A stretch of 64,000 nt of DNA, from positions 1 to 64,000 of the forward strand of contig NZ_LBCQ02000015.1 of the NCBI RefSeq assembly GCF_001014615.2. The letters run 5' to 3'. The notes below the pieces were generated by a model. The model had not been told where the DNA came from and did no database searches. It saw only the letters and a program-made list of their open reading frames with translations. Positions 32,795-41,985 of this stretch are shown one piece after another. Each line of letters starts with the position of its first letter. Position 1 is the first letter of the stretch. The DNA is from Aquamicrobium sp. LC103 (lineage in GTDB: Bacteria; Pseudomonadota; Alphaproteobacteria; Rhizobiales; Rhizobiaceae). Made by a program: the position numbers and the translations under genes.

Positions 32795-34561
32795 TCATTT
32801 AAGGTCGCGCAGTTCGGCAACTATCTGCAGCGCCAGCAGCTTCGAGTAGGTTCGCGACTGCGGCACCCCTCCCAACTGCAGCCACAGGCCCTTCTGCCCC
32901 GTTGGCCGCCAAGCACGCCGCAATTCACCGCCTTCGTCCCAGCCCCATACCTTGCCAACCTTGTCGGCAACGTCATCGCCGAAATAACTGCGCACATCTG
33001 CTTCCTGATTCAGATAGCCAGTCGCCAAGACGATCACGTCGGCCGATAGCAGGCTCCCATCATCAAGACGTGCGCCACCCTTCTCGTATCCAGTGATCTT
33101 GTCGTTCTGGATAAGCTTGATACGTCCGTCGATGATGTACTCGGAGGCGCCCACGTTGAGATAATAGCCGCCGCCACGATGCAGGTAGTTGGCGAAGTAT
33201 CCACCCCCCAGGTAACCCGGATCGGTGCGGAAACCGACCTTCTCCAGGCCCTCAAGCAGATCCTTGTCCATCTCCGTGACCATGCGCGAGAAATCACGAT
33301 AGCTGGCAAGGGTGGCATCGAAATTGTTCGCGATCGACACGACATCGACCTCATCAATGGAACGGCCCTCCTTGTACAATGCGTAGATGAGATTGGCCGG
33401 GTCGATGTTGACGACCGTGGTTGGACTACGCTGGACCAGCGTCACCTCACAGCCGCGCTGCGTCAATTCGAGCGCGACGTCGTGCCCGCTCGTGCTGGTG
33501 CCAATAACGATAGCCCGTTTGCCTCGATAGTCATCGGTCGGGCGTACATCGGCCGAATGCACGGTGGTTCCGGCGAAGCTGTCTAGTCCCGGCAGCCGTG
33601 GATAGTTTTTTCGGCCCGAAACACCGCCGGTCGCCAGCACCACATGCCTTGGACGCACGGTACGCTGTGATCCGTCGGGCATGCATAGCCGCGCGCTCCA
33701 GGTGCCTGCCTCCTCGTCATATTCCGCGCCCTCGAAACGCACCGACGTCCAAACCGCCAGTTCCATCGCCAGCGCATAAAATTCCATCCAGGCGGCATAC
33801 ATGTCCTTGGGTAGGTAAGCCGGCCAAGTCCGAGGATAACTCACATACGGAAAGTCGATCGTGTAGATCTCGTTATGTAGTTGGAGCGTATGGTAACGGT
33901 TACGCCAGACGTCACCCACGCGTGGGAGGGATTCGATCACCAGCGTGCGTACGCCCATGGCCTTCAGACGGGCCGCGATCATCAATCCGGAATGCCCCGC
34001 GCCAACCACCAGCGCTTCCGGCTCCTCCGTGTCGAACCTGCTGTCTTGTTCCAGACGGTCGAGCCAATTGTCACCTTCGGCATGCACAGCCACCCGCTCT
34101 GGACGATGTTCGCCAACCGCCTCGGGATACCCATCGAGTGTTTGCAGCGAGGTCATCAGCCCCCACGCCCGGTAGACGCCATCGCCGCCTTGTTCGAGCC
34201 GCACCACGCCACTACCCGCGCCGATTCTTGCGCGGAAGGCCACGATGACCTCGATCACCCGCCTGCCCGATCGCGTCAGGTGACGCGGGGCGCTATAGCG
34301 CGGATCGATTGCAAAACCATGCACACCCCGCTCCGCGCCTTCCGAGATCAGAGCGGCAGCGATTGTCTTGCGGCCACTCAACGACCGGAAATCCCACTGG
34401 TGCGCGAGCAAATCGCGCCAATATCCATCCTCCGTCAGCAGAGCCTCAACGCCGGCTTGGTCTTTGGCCTCGAGAGCGGAAGTGAAGCATTCCAGCCAGT
34501 CCTCGGCTATCCGGCGTTCCTGTGCGCAGTCGGCAATGGTATTTTGCACGGTCTTGTTCAT
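32795..34561 (-). CDS. Flavin-dependent monooxygenase (FMO/Baeyer-Villiger-like) with N-terminal SnoaL-like domain
   Basis: 588 residues. About 1-150 is an NTF2/SnoaL-like extension (AIADDW-like start, EALLTEDGYWRDLLAHQWDF). The FAD Rossmann motif VVGAGHSG is at 187-192 and the NADPH motif VIGTSTSG at 354-359. Between them FAGTTVHSADV (329-339) follows the FxGxxxHxxx(W/F/Y) signature of FMOs and Baeyer-Villiger monooxygenases, with Val at the last aromatic position. Predicted to oxygenate a ketone or heteroatom with O2 and NADPH. AGGAGG precedes the ATG. It is the last gene of the 13-gene Liv/CoA operon, starting 52 bases after livM. With the SMP-30 lactonase and SDRs it would complete a ketone-to-lactone-to-hydroxyacid route. 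Confidence 0.88.
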   Translation of the reverse strand: MNKTVQNTIADCAQERRIAEDWLECFTSALEAKDQAGVEALLTEDGYWRDLLAHQWDFRSLSGRKTIAAALISEGAERGVHGFAIDPRYSAPRHLTRSGRRVIEVIVAFRARIGAGSGVVRLEQGGDGVYRAWGLMTSLQTLDGYPEAVGEHRPERVAVHAEGDNWLDRLEQDSRFDTEEPEALVVGAGHSGLMIAARLKAMGVRTLVIESLPRVGDVWRNRYHTLQLHNEIYTIDFPYVSYPRTWPAYLPKDMYAAWMEFYALAMELAVWTSVRFEGAEYDEEAGTWSARLCMPDGSQRTVRPRHVVLATGGVSGRKNYPRLPGLDSFAGTTVHSADVRPTDDYRGKRAIVIGTSTSGHDVALELTQRGCEVTLVQRSPTTVVNIDPANLIYALYKEGRSIDEVDVVSIANNFDATLASYRDFSRMVTEMDKDLLEGLEKVGFRTDPGYLGGGYFANYLHRGGGYYLNVGASEYIIDGRIKLIQNDKITGYEKGGARLDDGSLLSADVIVLATGYLNQEADVRSYFGDDVADKVGKVWGWDEGGELRRAWRPTGQKGLWLQLGGVPQSRTYSKLLALQIVAELRDLK

Positions 34562-34613
34562 CAGTTTCCTCCTGCAGCGCTGGTAAGGGGAGTTTGTCTG
34601 TCCGACGCTGGGT

Positions 34614-35636
34614 TCACCGCATGCGACGTGCGAAAAGGTGCTTCATCAAGCCCACGATCCCTTGCTTGAATGCCAGTACGCACAGGATGAAGATCAGGCC
34701 CTGCACCACCGTCACCCAGGCACCGAAGGGCGACAGGAAGTATTGCATCGACACGATGATGCCGGCGCCGATCACGGGACCAAACAACGTGCCGATGCCA
34801 CCAAGCAGCAGCATCAGAATGGGTTCGGCCGTCGTCGTCAGATGCAGGTCGGTCAGCGTCACCACCTGCATGACGATCGCCTTCAGCGAGCCGGCAAGCC
34901 CAGCCAGCCCCGCGGAGATGACGAAGATAAGCAGCTTGTAGCGGCGCGCGCTGTATCCGAAGGTCTGTGCCCGTGCTTCGTTGTCCCGGATCGCCTGAAG
35001 CACGCGGCCGAAGGGGGATGTCATCACCCGGTGGACGAAGAGCAACGTCAAAAGCAGCACGACGGAGACGAAGACGTAGAGGTTGGTCGTGTCCTGCAGG
35101 TCGACGACACCGAACAGCACACCGCGCGGGATTGGCTGCAGCCCGTCCTCGCCGCCGGTGATCTGCGGGTTCTGCAGTGCGGCGAAATAGACGAGCTGCG
35201 CCAGGGCCAGGGTCACCATCGAAAAATAGATGCCGAGGCGGCGGATCGCGATCGCGCCGAACAAGGTCCCCAGCACCAGCGATGCCGCCGTGCCGGACAG
35301 GATCGCCGCCTCCGGCGGCCAGCCGAGGCGCGCGGCGACGTAGCCGGCCGTGTAGGCTCCAAAGCCGAAATAGGCCGCATGCCCAAAAGACAGCAGACCA
35401 CCATAGCCCAACAGCAATCCGACCCCGGAGGTAAGGATGGCGAAGCACATGACCTTCATCAGGAACACTGGGTAGACGAACTGCGGCAGGATCGCGAGCA
35501 GCACCGCCAGCACCAACAGGAGTTGCCACGTCAGAAGGTCCGTGTGTCGCTCCCGGCGCACGACCGGTGCCGCGAAGTCTGCTCCAGTTGCTGGCGGACT
35601 GACCCTAGAATTGTCGAGGACGGGTTGAACGGTCAC
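34614..35636 (-). CDS. Branched-chain-type ABC transporter permease LivM
   Basis: 340-residue inner-membrane protein with about nine to ten helices. Typical LivM blocks are GYGGLLSFGHAAYFGFGAYTA, QAIRDNEARAQTFGYSARRYK and LLLGGIGTLFGPVIGAGI. The GTG start at 35636 overlaps the livH stop (GTGA). The open frame continues upstream only as a shadow of livH. Works with LivH (35633), LivG/LivF and the binding protein at 44443. Confidence 0.93.
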   Translation of the reverse strand: MTVQPVLDNSRVSPPATGADFAAPVVRRERHTDLLTWQLLLVLAVLLAILPQFVYPVFLMKVMCFAILTSGVGLLLGYGGLLSFGHAAYFGFGAYTAGYVAARLGWPPEAAILSGTAASLVLGTLFGAIAIRRLGIYFSMVTLALAQLVYFAALQNPQITGGEDGLQPIPRGVLFGVVDLQDTTNLYVFVSVVLLLTLLFVHRVMTSPFGRVLQAIRDNEARAQTFGYSARRYKLLIFVISAGLAGLAGSLKAIVMQVVTLTDLHLTTTAEPILMLLLGGIGTLFGPVIGAGIIVSMQYFLSPFGAWVTVVQGLIFILCVLAFKQGIVGLMKHLFARRMR

Positions 35637-36517
35637 ATCTGCCTCCCGAACAGGCCGTAGGGGCGGACCATCAGCACCAGGATCATGATGATGAAGATCA
35701 CCATACTGGCGGCTTCCGGATAGAAGATCTTGGTTAGGGCCTCGATCACGCCGAGCATGAACCCGGTGACGACGGCCCCGAGAATCGATCCCATGCCGCC
35801 GACCACGACGACCGCGAAGGCGATGATAAGCAACTCGACGCCCATCAGCGGGTTTACTGCATAGATCGGCGCAGCCAGCACGCCCGCGAAAGCGGCAAGT
35901 GCTGCGCCCAGGCCATAGGTCACGGTGATCAGCAACGCTACATTGACGCCGAACGCACCGACCAGATCGGGGTCTTCCGTGGCCGCGCGAAGGTAGGCTC
36001 CGAGGCTGGTCTTCTCGATCATCAGCCAGATGATCAGGCACACGGCGATCGAAGCCGCCAGCACCCACAGCCGGTAGTTCGGCAGGTACATGAAGCTGAG
36101 ACGCAGCCCGCCGGCCAGTTCGGGCGGCACGCGATAGGGTATGCCAGCCGATCCGAAGGCGATCTGGAAGCCGCCTTGCAGCACCATCGCGATGCCAAAG
36201 GTCATTAGCAGGCCATAGAGGTGGTCAGCCTCAGCGAGGGGAGCGATCAGCGTACGCTCGATCGCGATGCTGATCACACCCGTGATGACGGGCGCCAGCA
36301 GCAGTGCCCACCAATAGCTCAGGCCGAAAAATTCCAGCAGCATCCAGGCGATGAATGCGCCAACCATATATTGGGCGCCATGCGCGAAGTTCACCACCCG
36401 CAAGAGGCCGAAAATAACCGCCAGCCCCAGGCTGAGCATCGCATAAAACGCGCCGTTGAGTAGCCCCAGCAGCAACTGGCCCATAAAGGCGCTCGGCGAG
36501 ATGCTCAAAAACTCCAT
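35633..36517 (-). CDS. Branched-chain-type ABC transporter permease LivH
   Basis: 294 residues, LivH length and topology, with the family blocks LLGLLNGAFYAMLSLGLAVIFG, VNFAHGAQYMVGAF and VVGGMGSILGAVVTGFMLG. Four bases separate it from livF, and it overlaps livM. Forms the pore with LivM; given the acyl-CoA genes around it, the imported solute is likely a carboxylic acid or cyclic compound rather than an amino acid. Confidence 0.93.
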   Translation of the reverse strand: MEFLSISPSAFMGQLLLGLLNGAFYAMLSLGLAVIFGLLRVVNFAHGAQYMVGAFIAWMLLEFFGLSYWWALLLAPVITGVISIAIERTLIAPLAEADHLYGLLMTFGIAMVLQGGFQIAFGSAGIPYRVPPELAGGLRLSFMYLPNYRLWVLAASIAVCLIIWLMIEKTSLGAYLRAATEDPDLVGAFGVNVALLITVTYGLGAALAAFAGVLAAPIYAVNPLMGVELLIIAFAVVVVGGMGSILGAVVTGFMLGVIEALTKIFYPEAASMVIFIIMILVLMVRPYGLFGRQM

Positions 36518-36520
36518 ATC

Positions 36521-37258
36521 CTAAACCCCGAGATAGCGTTTCAGCCTGCCGATGTCCGAACCAGCGGCGCCGGCTGTCTGGAAACTATCGACAACTCGTC
36601 CATGCTCGATCACGTGGAAGCAATCAGTGACCGACCACGCGAACTGGACGTTCTGTTCAACGAGGACGATGGTGTATCCGCGCTCGCGAAGTTTGCGCAG
36701 CATGGCGCCGATCTGTTCGATGATGACGGGAGCCAACCCCTCTGTCGGCTCGTCCAACAGCACCAAGGGCGCCCCGGCGCGCAGAACCCGCGCGATGGCC
36801 AGCATCTGCTGTTCGCCACCTGAAAGCCTGGTTCCCTGGCTACTCATGCGGCGTTCGAGATTGGGAAAGAGCTGGAAGATCTCGTTCCTGCTCAGTGAGG
36901 CTTTACCGACGACCGGGGGCAGCATCAGATTCTCATGGACGCTGAGACTGGCGAAGATGCCGCGGTGTTCCGGGACGAAGCCGACACCGCGCCGGGCGAT
37001 GTCGCGTGATTTGAGGCGGATCGTCTCCGCATCCTCGAGCACGACCGAACCGGTGCGTTTCTTTATCAACCCCATGATTGCGCGCAAGGTGGTGCTCTTG
37101 CCGACCCCATTACGCCCGGTCAAGCTGATCACTTGCCCACGCGAAACATCGAAGCTGATCCCATGCAGAACATGGGATTCGCCGTACCACGCATGCAAAT
37201 CATTGACGGCAAGCAGCGGCGCTTCGGCCTGACGCTGGACAGCCTCACCCATGTCCAC
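36521..37258 (-). CDS. Branched-chain-type ABC transporter ATPase LivF
   Basis: 245 residues. Walker A GRNGVGKST, LivF-specific VGFVPEHRGIFASLSV, signature LSGGEQQM and Walker B LVLLDEPTEGLAP. The first ATG (37258) lies inside the end of livG (14-base overlap); the ATG at 37252 is equally possible. Pairs with LivG. Confidence 0.93.
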   Translation of the reverse strand: MDMGEAVQRQAEAPLLAVNDLHAWYGESHVLHGISFDVSRGQVISLTGRNGVGKSTTLRAIMGLIKKRTGSVVLEDAETIRLKSRDIARRGVGFVPEHRGIFASLSVHENLMLPPVVGKASLSRNEIFQLFPNLERRMSSQGTRLSGGEQQMLAIARVLRAGAPLVLLDEPTEGLAPVIIEQIGAMLRKLRERGYTIVLVEQNVQFAWSVTDCFHVIEHGRVVDSFQTAGAAGSDIGRLKRYLGV

Positions 37259-38003
37259 CGCTCCCGATATAGGCCTCGATCACCGCCGGATCTGACGACA
37301 CCTGCGCGTAGGAGCCCTGCGCGAGCAGTTTGCCCTGCGCCAGAACCGAAATTTCCTGCGCGAGCGAGGCGACGACGGAAAGGTTGTGTTCGACCATCAG
37401 GATGGTGCGCGACATGCCAATGTCGCGGATCAGCTCGGCGATCCTGTCGATCTCCTCGGTGCCCATACCGGCCATCGGCTCATCGAGAAGAAGGACTTTC
37501 GGGTCGAGCGCCAGCGCCGTCGCCAGCTCCAGCGCACGCTTGCGGCCATAGGAAAGCTGGCCCGCCGTATCAGCGGCGCGGTCGGCCAGCCCGACGCGGT
37601 CCAGCAGATCGATCGCACGCGCGTTCAGCCGATGCATGGTGCGGCCGGAACGCCAGAACGCCATGGTGCCCGGTTCGCGGCGGTGCAGCGCGATGCGCAC
37701 GTTCTCCAGCAGGCTGAGGCTTGGGAAGATCGCGGAAATCTGGAACGAGCGTATCAGGCCCAGATCGGCAACGGTTTCGGGCGACAGCGTGGTGATGTCG
37801 CGACCGTCGAAGCGGATGGTGCCCGATGTGCCCGGCAGGAAGCGGGTCAGCAGATTGAAGAACGTCGTCTTGCCGGCCCCATTCGGCCCGATGAGCGCGT
37901 GGATCGTCCCCTCGCGGATGCCGAGCGTTATTCCGTCCACGGCCCTGAACGCTCCGAACGACCTGACGAGGTCCTCGCAGGACAGAATGTAGGTGTCAGC
38001 CAT
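37245..38003 (-). CDS. Branched-chain-type ABC transporter ATPase LivG
   Basis: 252 residues with Walker A GPNGAGKTT, LivG-type GLIRSFQISAIFPSLS, a signature-like LSYGRKRALE and Walker B KVLLLDEPMAGM. The strong ribosome-binding site GGAGGAGGAG before the ATG at 38003 sets the start, and upstream open sequence is the shadow of the SDR gene. The C-terminal AYIGSGGHG end is typical for the Liv ATPases. Confidence 0.92.
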   Translation of the reverse strand: MADTYILSCEDLVRSFGAFRAVDGITLGIREGTIHALIGPNGAGKTTFFNLLTRFLPGTSGTIRFDGRDITTLSPETVADLGLIRSFQISAIFPSLSLLENVRIALHRREPGTMAFWRSGRTMHRLNARAIDLLDRVGLADRAADTAGQLSYGRKRALELATALALDPKVLLLDEPMAGMGTEEIDRIAELIRDIGMSRTILMVEHNLSVVASLAQEISVLAQGKLLAQGSYAQVSSDPAVIEAYIGSGGHG

Positions 38004-38026
38004 TCGTCTCCTCCTCCGAAGGGCCG

Positions 38027-38797
38027 CTAGTGGTAGGTCCGTCCCCCATCGACCGCCATCGTCGTGCCGGTGATGAAGGAGGACGCGGTCGAGGTCAGGA
38101 AAAGGGCGGCCTGCGCCACCTCCTCGTCCCGTCCCAGTCGACGCAGCGCATAGCGTTGCAGCGTGTTCTGCAGATCGTTGTGATTGGGAAGCGCGGCGGT
38201 CATCGGCGTATCGATCAGTCCCGGGCAGATCGTGTTGACGCGGATCGCCGGCGCAAATTCCATGGCCAGCACCTTGCCGAGCGTGATCAGCGCGCCCTTG
38301 GACGTGGCGTAAGCCGAACGTTGCGGGAAGGGCGACAGGCCTGTCCCGGAGGACAGGTTGACGATGGTGGAGCCCGCCACGGCGCGCAAATGCGGTTCGG
38401 CGGCGCGGCACAGAAAGAATGGTGCGTCGAGATTGACCGCCATTACCTCGCGCCAGCGGGTCGGGGTCGTCTCCGAGACCGAACCAGCTGCGTGGATGCC
38501 GGCGGCGTTGATCAAACCGTCCAGATGACCCAACCGTTGCGCGGCTTCATCAACGATGTGACCGATCCGGTCTGTATCGCGCAGATCGCATTCCAGCGCA
38601 ATCGCCCCTGTTTCGCCGGCAACCTCGCCGAGCTCGGCCGCCTGGACATCGACCAACGCGAGCCGCGCGCCCTCGGCAGCAAAGAGGCGGGCGATGGCGC
38701 GGCCGATCCCCTGTGCCGCCCCCGTGATCAGCACCGCCCTTCCGGCCAGGCGGTCCGCGGGTGATGGCGCGGACAGATCCTTGCGGTCATCGCTCAT
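38027..38797 (-). CDS. Short-chain dehydrogenase/reductase
   Basis: 256-residue classical SDR: cofactor motif TGAAQGIGRA (TGxxxGIG), NAAG in LINAAGIHAAG, catalytic Ser in IVNLSSGTG and YATSK (Tyr-xxx-Lys), and the C-terminal FITGTTMAVDGG. An acidic residue after strand 2 (LALVDVQ) suggests NAD preference. ATGA overlap with the SMP-30 gene upstream, 23 bases before livG. In this pathway it may oxidise an alcohol to the ketone substrate of the monooxygenase, or act on a hydroxyacyl intermediate. Confidence 0.9.
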   Translation of the reverse strand: MSDDRKDLSAPSPADRLAGRAVLITGAAQGIGRAIARLFAAEGARLALVDVQAAELGEVAGETGAIALECDLRDTDRIGHIVDEAAQRLGHLDGLINAAGIHAAGSVSETTPTRWREVMAVNLDAPFFLCRAAEPHLRAVAGSTIVNLSSGTGLSPFPQRSAYATSKGALITLGKVLAMEFAPAIRVNTICPGLIDTPMTAALPNHNDLQNTLQRYALRRLGRDEEVAQAALFLTSTASSFITGTTMAVDGGRTYH

Positions 38798-39723
38798 GCT
38801 GCACCCTCGGTGGTTGCGAAGAGGTCGATGCCCCGCACCCGGACGGGAACACGCAGAACCGTCTTGGGCGCACACATATAGAGGATGTTGCGCTTGGAGC
38901 CGCCGAAACACAGATTGATCACCGCGCTCCCGGTCAGGATCTTGCCAAGCAGCCGTCCATCCGGCGAATAACAGTGCACGCCGTCGCCGGCGCCCGCCCA
39001 TATCCGGCCGGCATCATCCAGCCTGATTCCGTCGAACAGACCGGCCGAGGCCTCGACCACCACGCCGCGATCCGTCAGCCCGCCATCGGCCGACACGTCG
39101 AACCGGCGAATGTGGCACGGATGATCGGGACCCATGGTGCGGGCGGTGTCCACGACGAAAAGGCTGCGCTCGTCCGGCGAGAAGGCGAGCCCGTTCGGCT
39201 GCACCATCGTCGTGATGACGGCGGCAAGCTGGCCTGTCGCCGGGTCGAGCCGGTAGACATAGGCGCCATCCTGCTCGCTCGGGGCGCGATTGCCGAAATA
39301 GTCGGTGTTGATGCCGTAATGCGGGTCGGAGAACCAGATCGAACCGTCAGACTTGACGATTACGTCATTGGGGCTGTTCAGCCGCCCCTCGCCATGGCGT
39401 TCGGCAAGGACATGGATGCTGCCGTCATGTTCGGTGCGCGTCAGCCTGCGGGAACCATGCTCGCAGGTGACAAGCCGGCCCCGGCGGTCCGTCGTATTGC
39501 CGTTGGCGTTGCAAGAAGGCGAGCGGAAGACACTGACCGTTCCGGTGATCTCGTCGAAGCGCATCAGCCGGTCGTTGGGAATGTCTGACCAGATCAAGCT
39601 GCGCCATGCGGGAAAATAAGCCGGGCCTTCGTTCCATCGCCCGTCGGAGAAGATCACCTCGGACGCTTCGTGATGGAAAAACAGCGCGGCGGCTGGGTCG
39701 GTCATCTCATAGAGCGCTGTCAT
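38794..39723 (-). CDS. SMP-30/gluconolactonase/LRE family lactonase
   Basis: 309-residue six-bladed beta-propeller. The metal-site residues expected for this family are visible: Glu in WNEGPAYFP, Asn in RLNSPNDVIV, Asn in MVQPNGLAFSPDE and Asp in SAGLFDGIRLD. Predicted Ca-dependent lactone hydrolase, cytoplasmic. The ATG at 39723 overlaps the end of the preceding acyl-CoA dehydrogenase gene by 17 bases. Next to a BVMO-like monooxygenase it probably opens the lactone made by ring oxygen insertion. Confidence 0.9.
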   Translation of the reverse strand: MTALYEMTDPAAALFFHHEASEVIFSDGRWNEGPAYFPAWRSLIWSDIPNDRLMRFDEITGTVSVFRSPSCNANGNTTDRRGRLVTCEHGSRRLTRTEHDGSIHVLAERHGEGRLNSPNDVIVKSDGSIWFSDPHYGINTDYFGNRAPSEQDGAYVYRLDPATGQLAAVITTMVQPNGLAFSPDERSLFVVDTARTMGPDHPCHIRRFDVSADGGLTDRGVVVEASAGLFDGIRLDDAGRIWAGAGDGVHCYSPDGRLLGKILTGSAVINLCFGGSKRNILYMCAPKTVLRVPVRVRGIDLFATTEGAA

Positions 39724-40780
39724 GATGAGCCCCGTTGCGTGGAAGATGGGATGATGGCGTCGCCTTACCGCCGACCTTCGACGAGCGGCTGAAACCGTCA
39801 TAGAGTGCGAGCCTGTGCGCCGATGCCGTGCCCAGCGCCGTGCCCAGTCGGACGATGCGCCGGACGTAGACGTTGAGCGGATATTCCCAGGTGAGACCGA
39901 TGCCGCCATGCAGGTGAATGGCAGTTTCGGCGATCTCCCGCGCCGTGTTGGGCACGTAGGCAAGCATCACCTGCACCGCCTTTACAGCGGCTGCGCAAAG
40001 CGCCTCTTCGTCCTCGCGATCCGCGGCATCGCTTGCCGCGGCCGCGTACTCGACCGCGACTCTGAGATTCTCCAGCGACAGATAGGTGTCGGCGGCGATG
40101 TGCTTCAGTGCCTGGTTGGCGCCGATGGCCTGGCCGAATTGGGTGCGTTCGTTCATGTAGCCGACCGACAGCGTGAAGCAGTGTTCGGCAGCACCAAGGA
40201 GTTCCGCGCAACGCAGGATCGCAAGCCGGTCGGCGAAACCCTGGAGACGCACGAGCCGCGCATCCGCCACCGGCACATCGACATTGACCTCGCAGGCATC
40301 GGCTTCGGCCTCGATGCGAGCGCGTCCGGCAAGCTCGAAACGGCTGGCCGGCAGTAAGACGATCTCCGCATCGTCATCGACGCCGACGACAATCCAGTCC
40401 CCGGCGCGCGGATGCTGGATCGTCACCTTGCCGCGCAACCGGCCATTCGCCCGTGTCAAAGTACCGGACAGTGGCGCCACCACGCGCGCACCGCCGGCGA
40501 GCACAGCCTCGCATTGTTCCGGCACGGCCGTTGCAATGGTATCGGCAAGCAGCAGCGTTTCGGCCAGCGTCCCTGCTAGACCGGCGCGCCCGGCCTCCTG
40601 CAACACAACGACGGCTTCAGCAAGCCCGAGACCCAAGCCGCCGTTTGCTTCGGCGACGAGCAACCCGAAGATCCCGAGTTCCGCCAGAGCGGTATCGCCG
40701 CGCCCAGCGGCATCGCGATCGAAGGTCGCGGCCACCGACGAGCGCAACATGTCCTGCTCGAGCGATTGCTGAAAATTCAT
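39707..40780 (-). CDS. Acyl-CoA dehydrogenase family protein (short, FadE-like partner subunit)
   Basis: 357 residues, shorter than classical acyl-CoA dehydrogenases. The C-terminal domain has RTQFGQAIGANQALKHIAAD and HLHGGIGLTWEYPLNVYVRR. The N-terminal helical domain is reduced (LGIFGLLVAEANGGLGLG). Adjacent long/short pairs of this kind form alpha2-beta2 heterotetramers in steroid and cyclic-compound degraders, and an identical arrangement is seen here with the gene at 40777 (ATGA overlap). Probably not active alone. Confidence 0.88.
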   Translation of the reverse strand: MNFQQSLEQDMLRSSVAATFDRDAAGRGDTALAELGIFGLLVAEANGGLGLGLAEAVVVLQEAGRAGLAGTLAETLLLADTIATAVPEQCEAVLAGGARVVAPLSGTLTRANGRLRGKVTIQHPRAGDWIVVGVDDDAEIVLLPASRFELAGRARIEAEADACEVNVDVPVADARLVRLQGFADRLAILRCAELLGAAEHCFTLSVGYMNERTQFGQAIGANQALKHIAADTYLSLENLRVAVEYAAAASDAADREDEEALCAAAVKAVQVMLAYVPNTAREIAETAIHLHGGIGLTWEYPLNVYVRRIVRLGTALGTASAHRLALYDGFSRSSKVGGKATPSSHLPRNGAHHDSAL

Positions 40781-41985
40781 TGGCCGACCCTCCGTTCGCC
40801 GCGCGGCAGCCCTAGGACACGCTCCGCGAGGATGTTGCGCTGGATCTGCGAGCTTCCGGCGTAGATGGTCTCGCCACGTGACGTGAAATAGATCCGCCGG
40901 AACCGTTCGGCGATCGGTGAGAGCGCGTCGAACTCCGGGCCGAGAAGCTCCAGCGCGAGCCGGGCGATCTTCTGGTGCAGGTTGCTCCACAGCAGCTTAA
41001 GGAAGCTCGCTTCCTCGCCGATGCGCGCACCGGAGGAAAGCCGGCTGATGAAGCGAAGATTGTGATAGCGCATGATCGATAGCTCGGCGACGATGCCGCC
41101 GATCTCGGCGCGAAGCGCATCGCCGACGTCGTCGGCATCAAGGGCGTAGTCCACCAGCGCGCGCAGTTCCTCGGTGAAGCGTGCCTGACGGTAGAGCCGG
41201 GTCGTCGCGCGCTCGAAGCCCAGCACCTCCACCGCGACCTTCCAGCCCGTATCGAGCGGACCGATCAGCATCCCGTCGTCGATCTCGACATCGGTGAAGA
41301 AGACCTCGTTGAAGTGACGCAGGCCGTTCATGTGCCGGATCGGCCGCACCTCGATGCCCGGCGTCTCCATCTTCACGATGAACAGCGACATGCCGCGATA
41401 TGGCGAGACGTCCATGTTGGTTCGCGCGAGCAGGATGCAGTGATTGGCGAAATGGGCATAGCTGGTCCAGATCTTCTGGCCGTTTATGATCCATTTGTCG
41501 CCGCTGCGCCGGGCTCTCGTCTTGATCGAAGCGAGATCGGAGCCTGCATTCGGCTCGGAAAAGCCCTGGCACCATGTGTCGTCCATGCGCAGGATGCGCG
41601 GCACGTAGTGGCGCTTCTGCTCCTCGGTGCCGACGCTGAGGATGATCGGCGCAACGAGTTCGCGGCCGATCGTGTTGATGCTTTCGGGTGCGGAGGCAGC
41701 ACCCAGTTCCTCGTTGACGATCAGGTCGTCGACATGATCGCGCCCCTGTCCGCCATAATCCTTCGGCCAGGCGATCCCCGAATAGCCGGCCGCATAAAGG
41801 CGGCGCTCCCAGTCGATCAGCAATTCCTGTTCGGCTTCTTCCGACTGCGCGGGCCACAGGCCGCCCTGCGTCCAATTGCTGGGCAGGTTTTCTGCAAGCC
41901 ACGAGCGGACCTGCTCGCGATAGGCCTGCTGCTGTGGAGTGAATGTGATGTCCATTTTGTCTCGGTCTGTCATGAGATGCTTCAA
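40777..41985 (-). CDS. Acyl-CoA dehydrogenase (long partner)
   Basis: 402-residue flavoprotein. Motifs: GFSEPNAGSDLASIKT (FAD/acyl-CoA binding), WIINGQKIWTSYA, and the C-terminal IYAGSSQIQRNILAERVLGLPR. The usual YEG Glu catalytic base of MCAD-type enzymes is Ala here (YAGSSQ), so the base must lie elsewhere, as in FadE-type heteromeric enzymes. Likely oxidises the CoA ester produced by the ligase at 42769. ATGA overlap with the crotonase gene; the start could also be at 41973 or 41955. Confidence 0.9.
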   Translation of the reverse strand: MKHLMTDRDKMDITFTPQQQAYREQVRSWLAENLPSNWTQGGLWPAQSEEAEQELLIDWERRLYAAGYSGIAWPKDYGGQGRDHVDDLIVNEELGAASAPESINTIGRELVAPIILSVGTEEQKRHYVPRILRMDDTWCQGFSEPNAGSDLASIKTRARRSGDKWIINGQKIWTSYAHFANHCILLARTNMDVSPYRGMSLFIVKMETPGIEVRPIRHMNGLRHFNEVFFTDVEIDDGMLIGPLDTGWKVAVEVLGFERATTRLYRQARFTEELRALVDYALDADDVGDALRAEIGGIVAELSIMRYHNLRFISRLSSGARIGEEASFLKLLWSNLHQKIARLALELLGPEFDALSPIAERFRRIYFTSRGETIYAGSSQIQRNILAERVLGLPRGERRVGQ

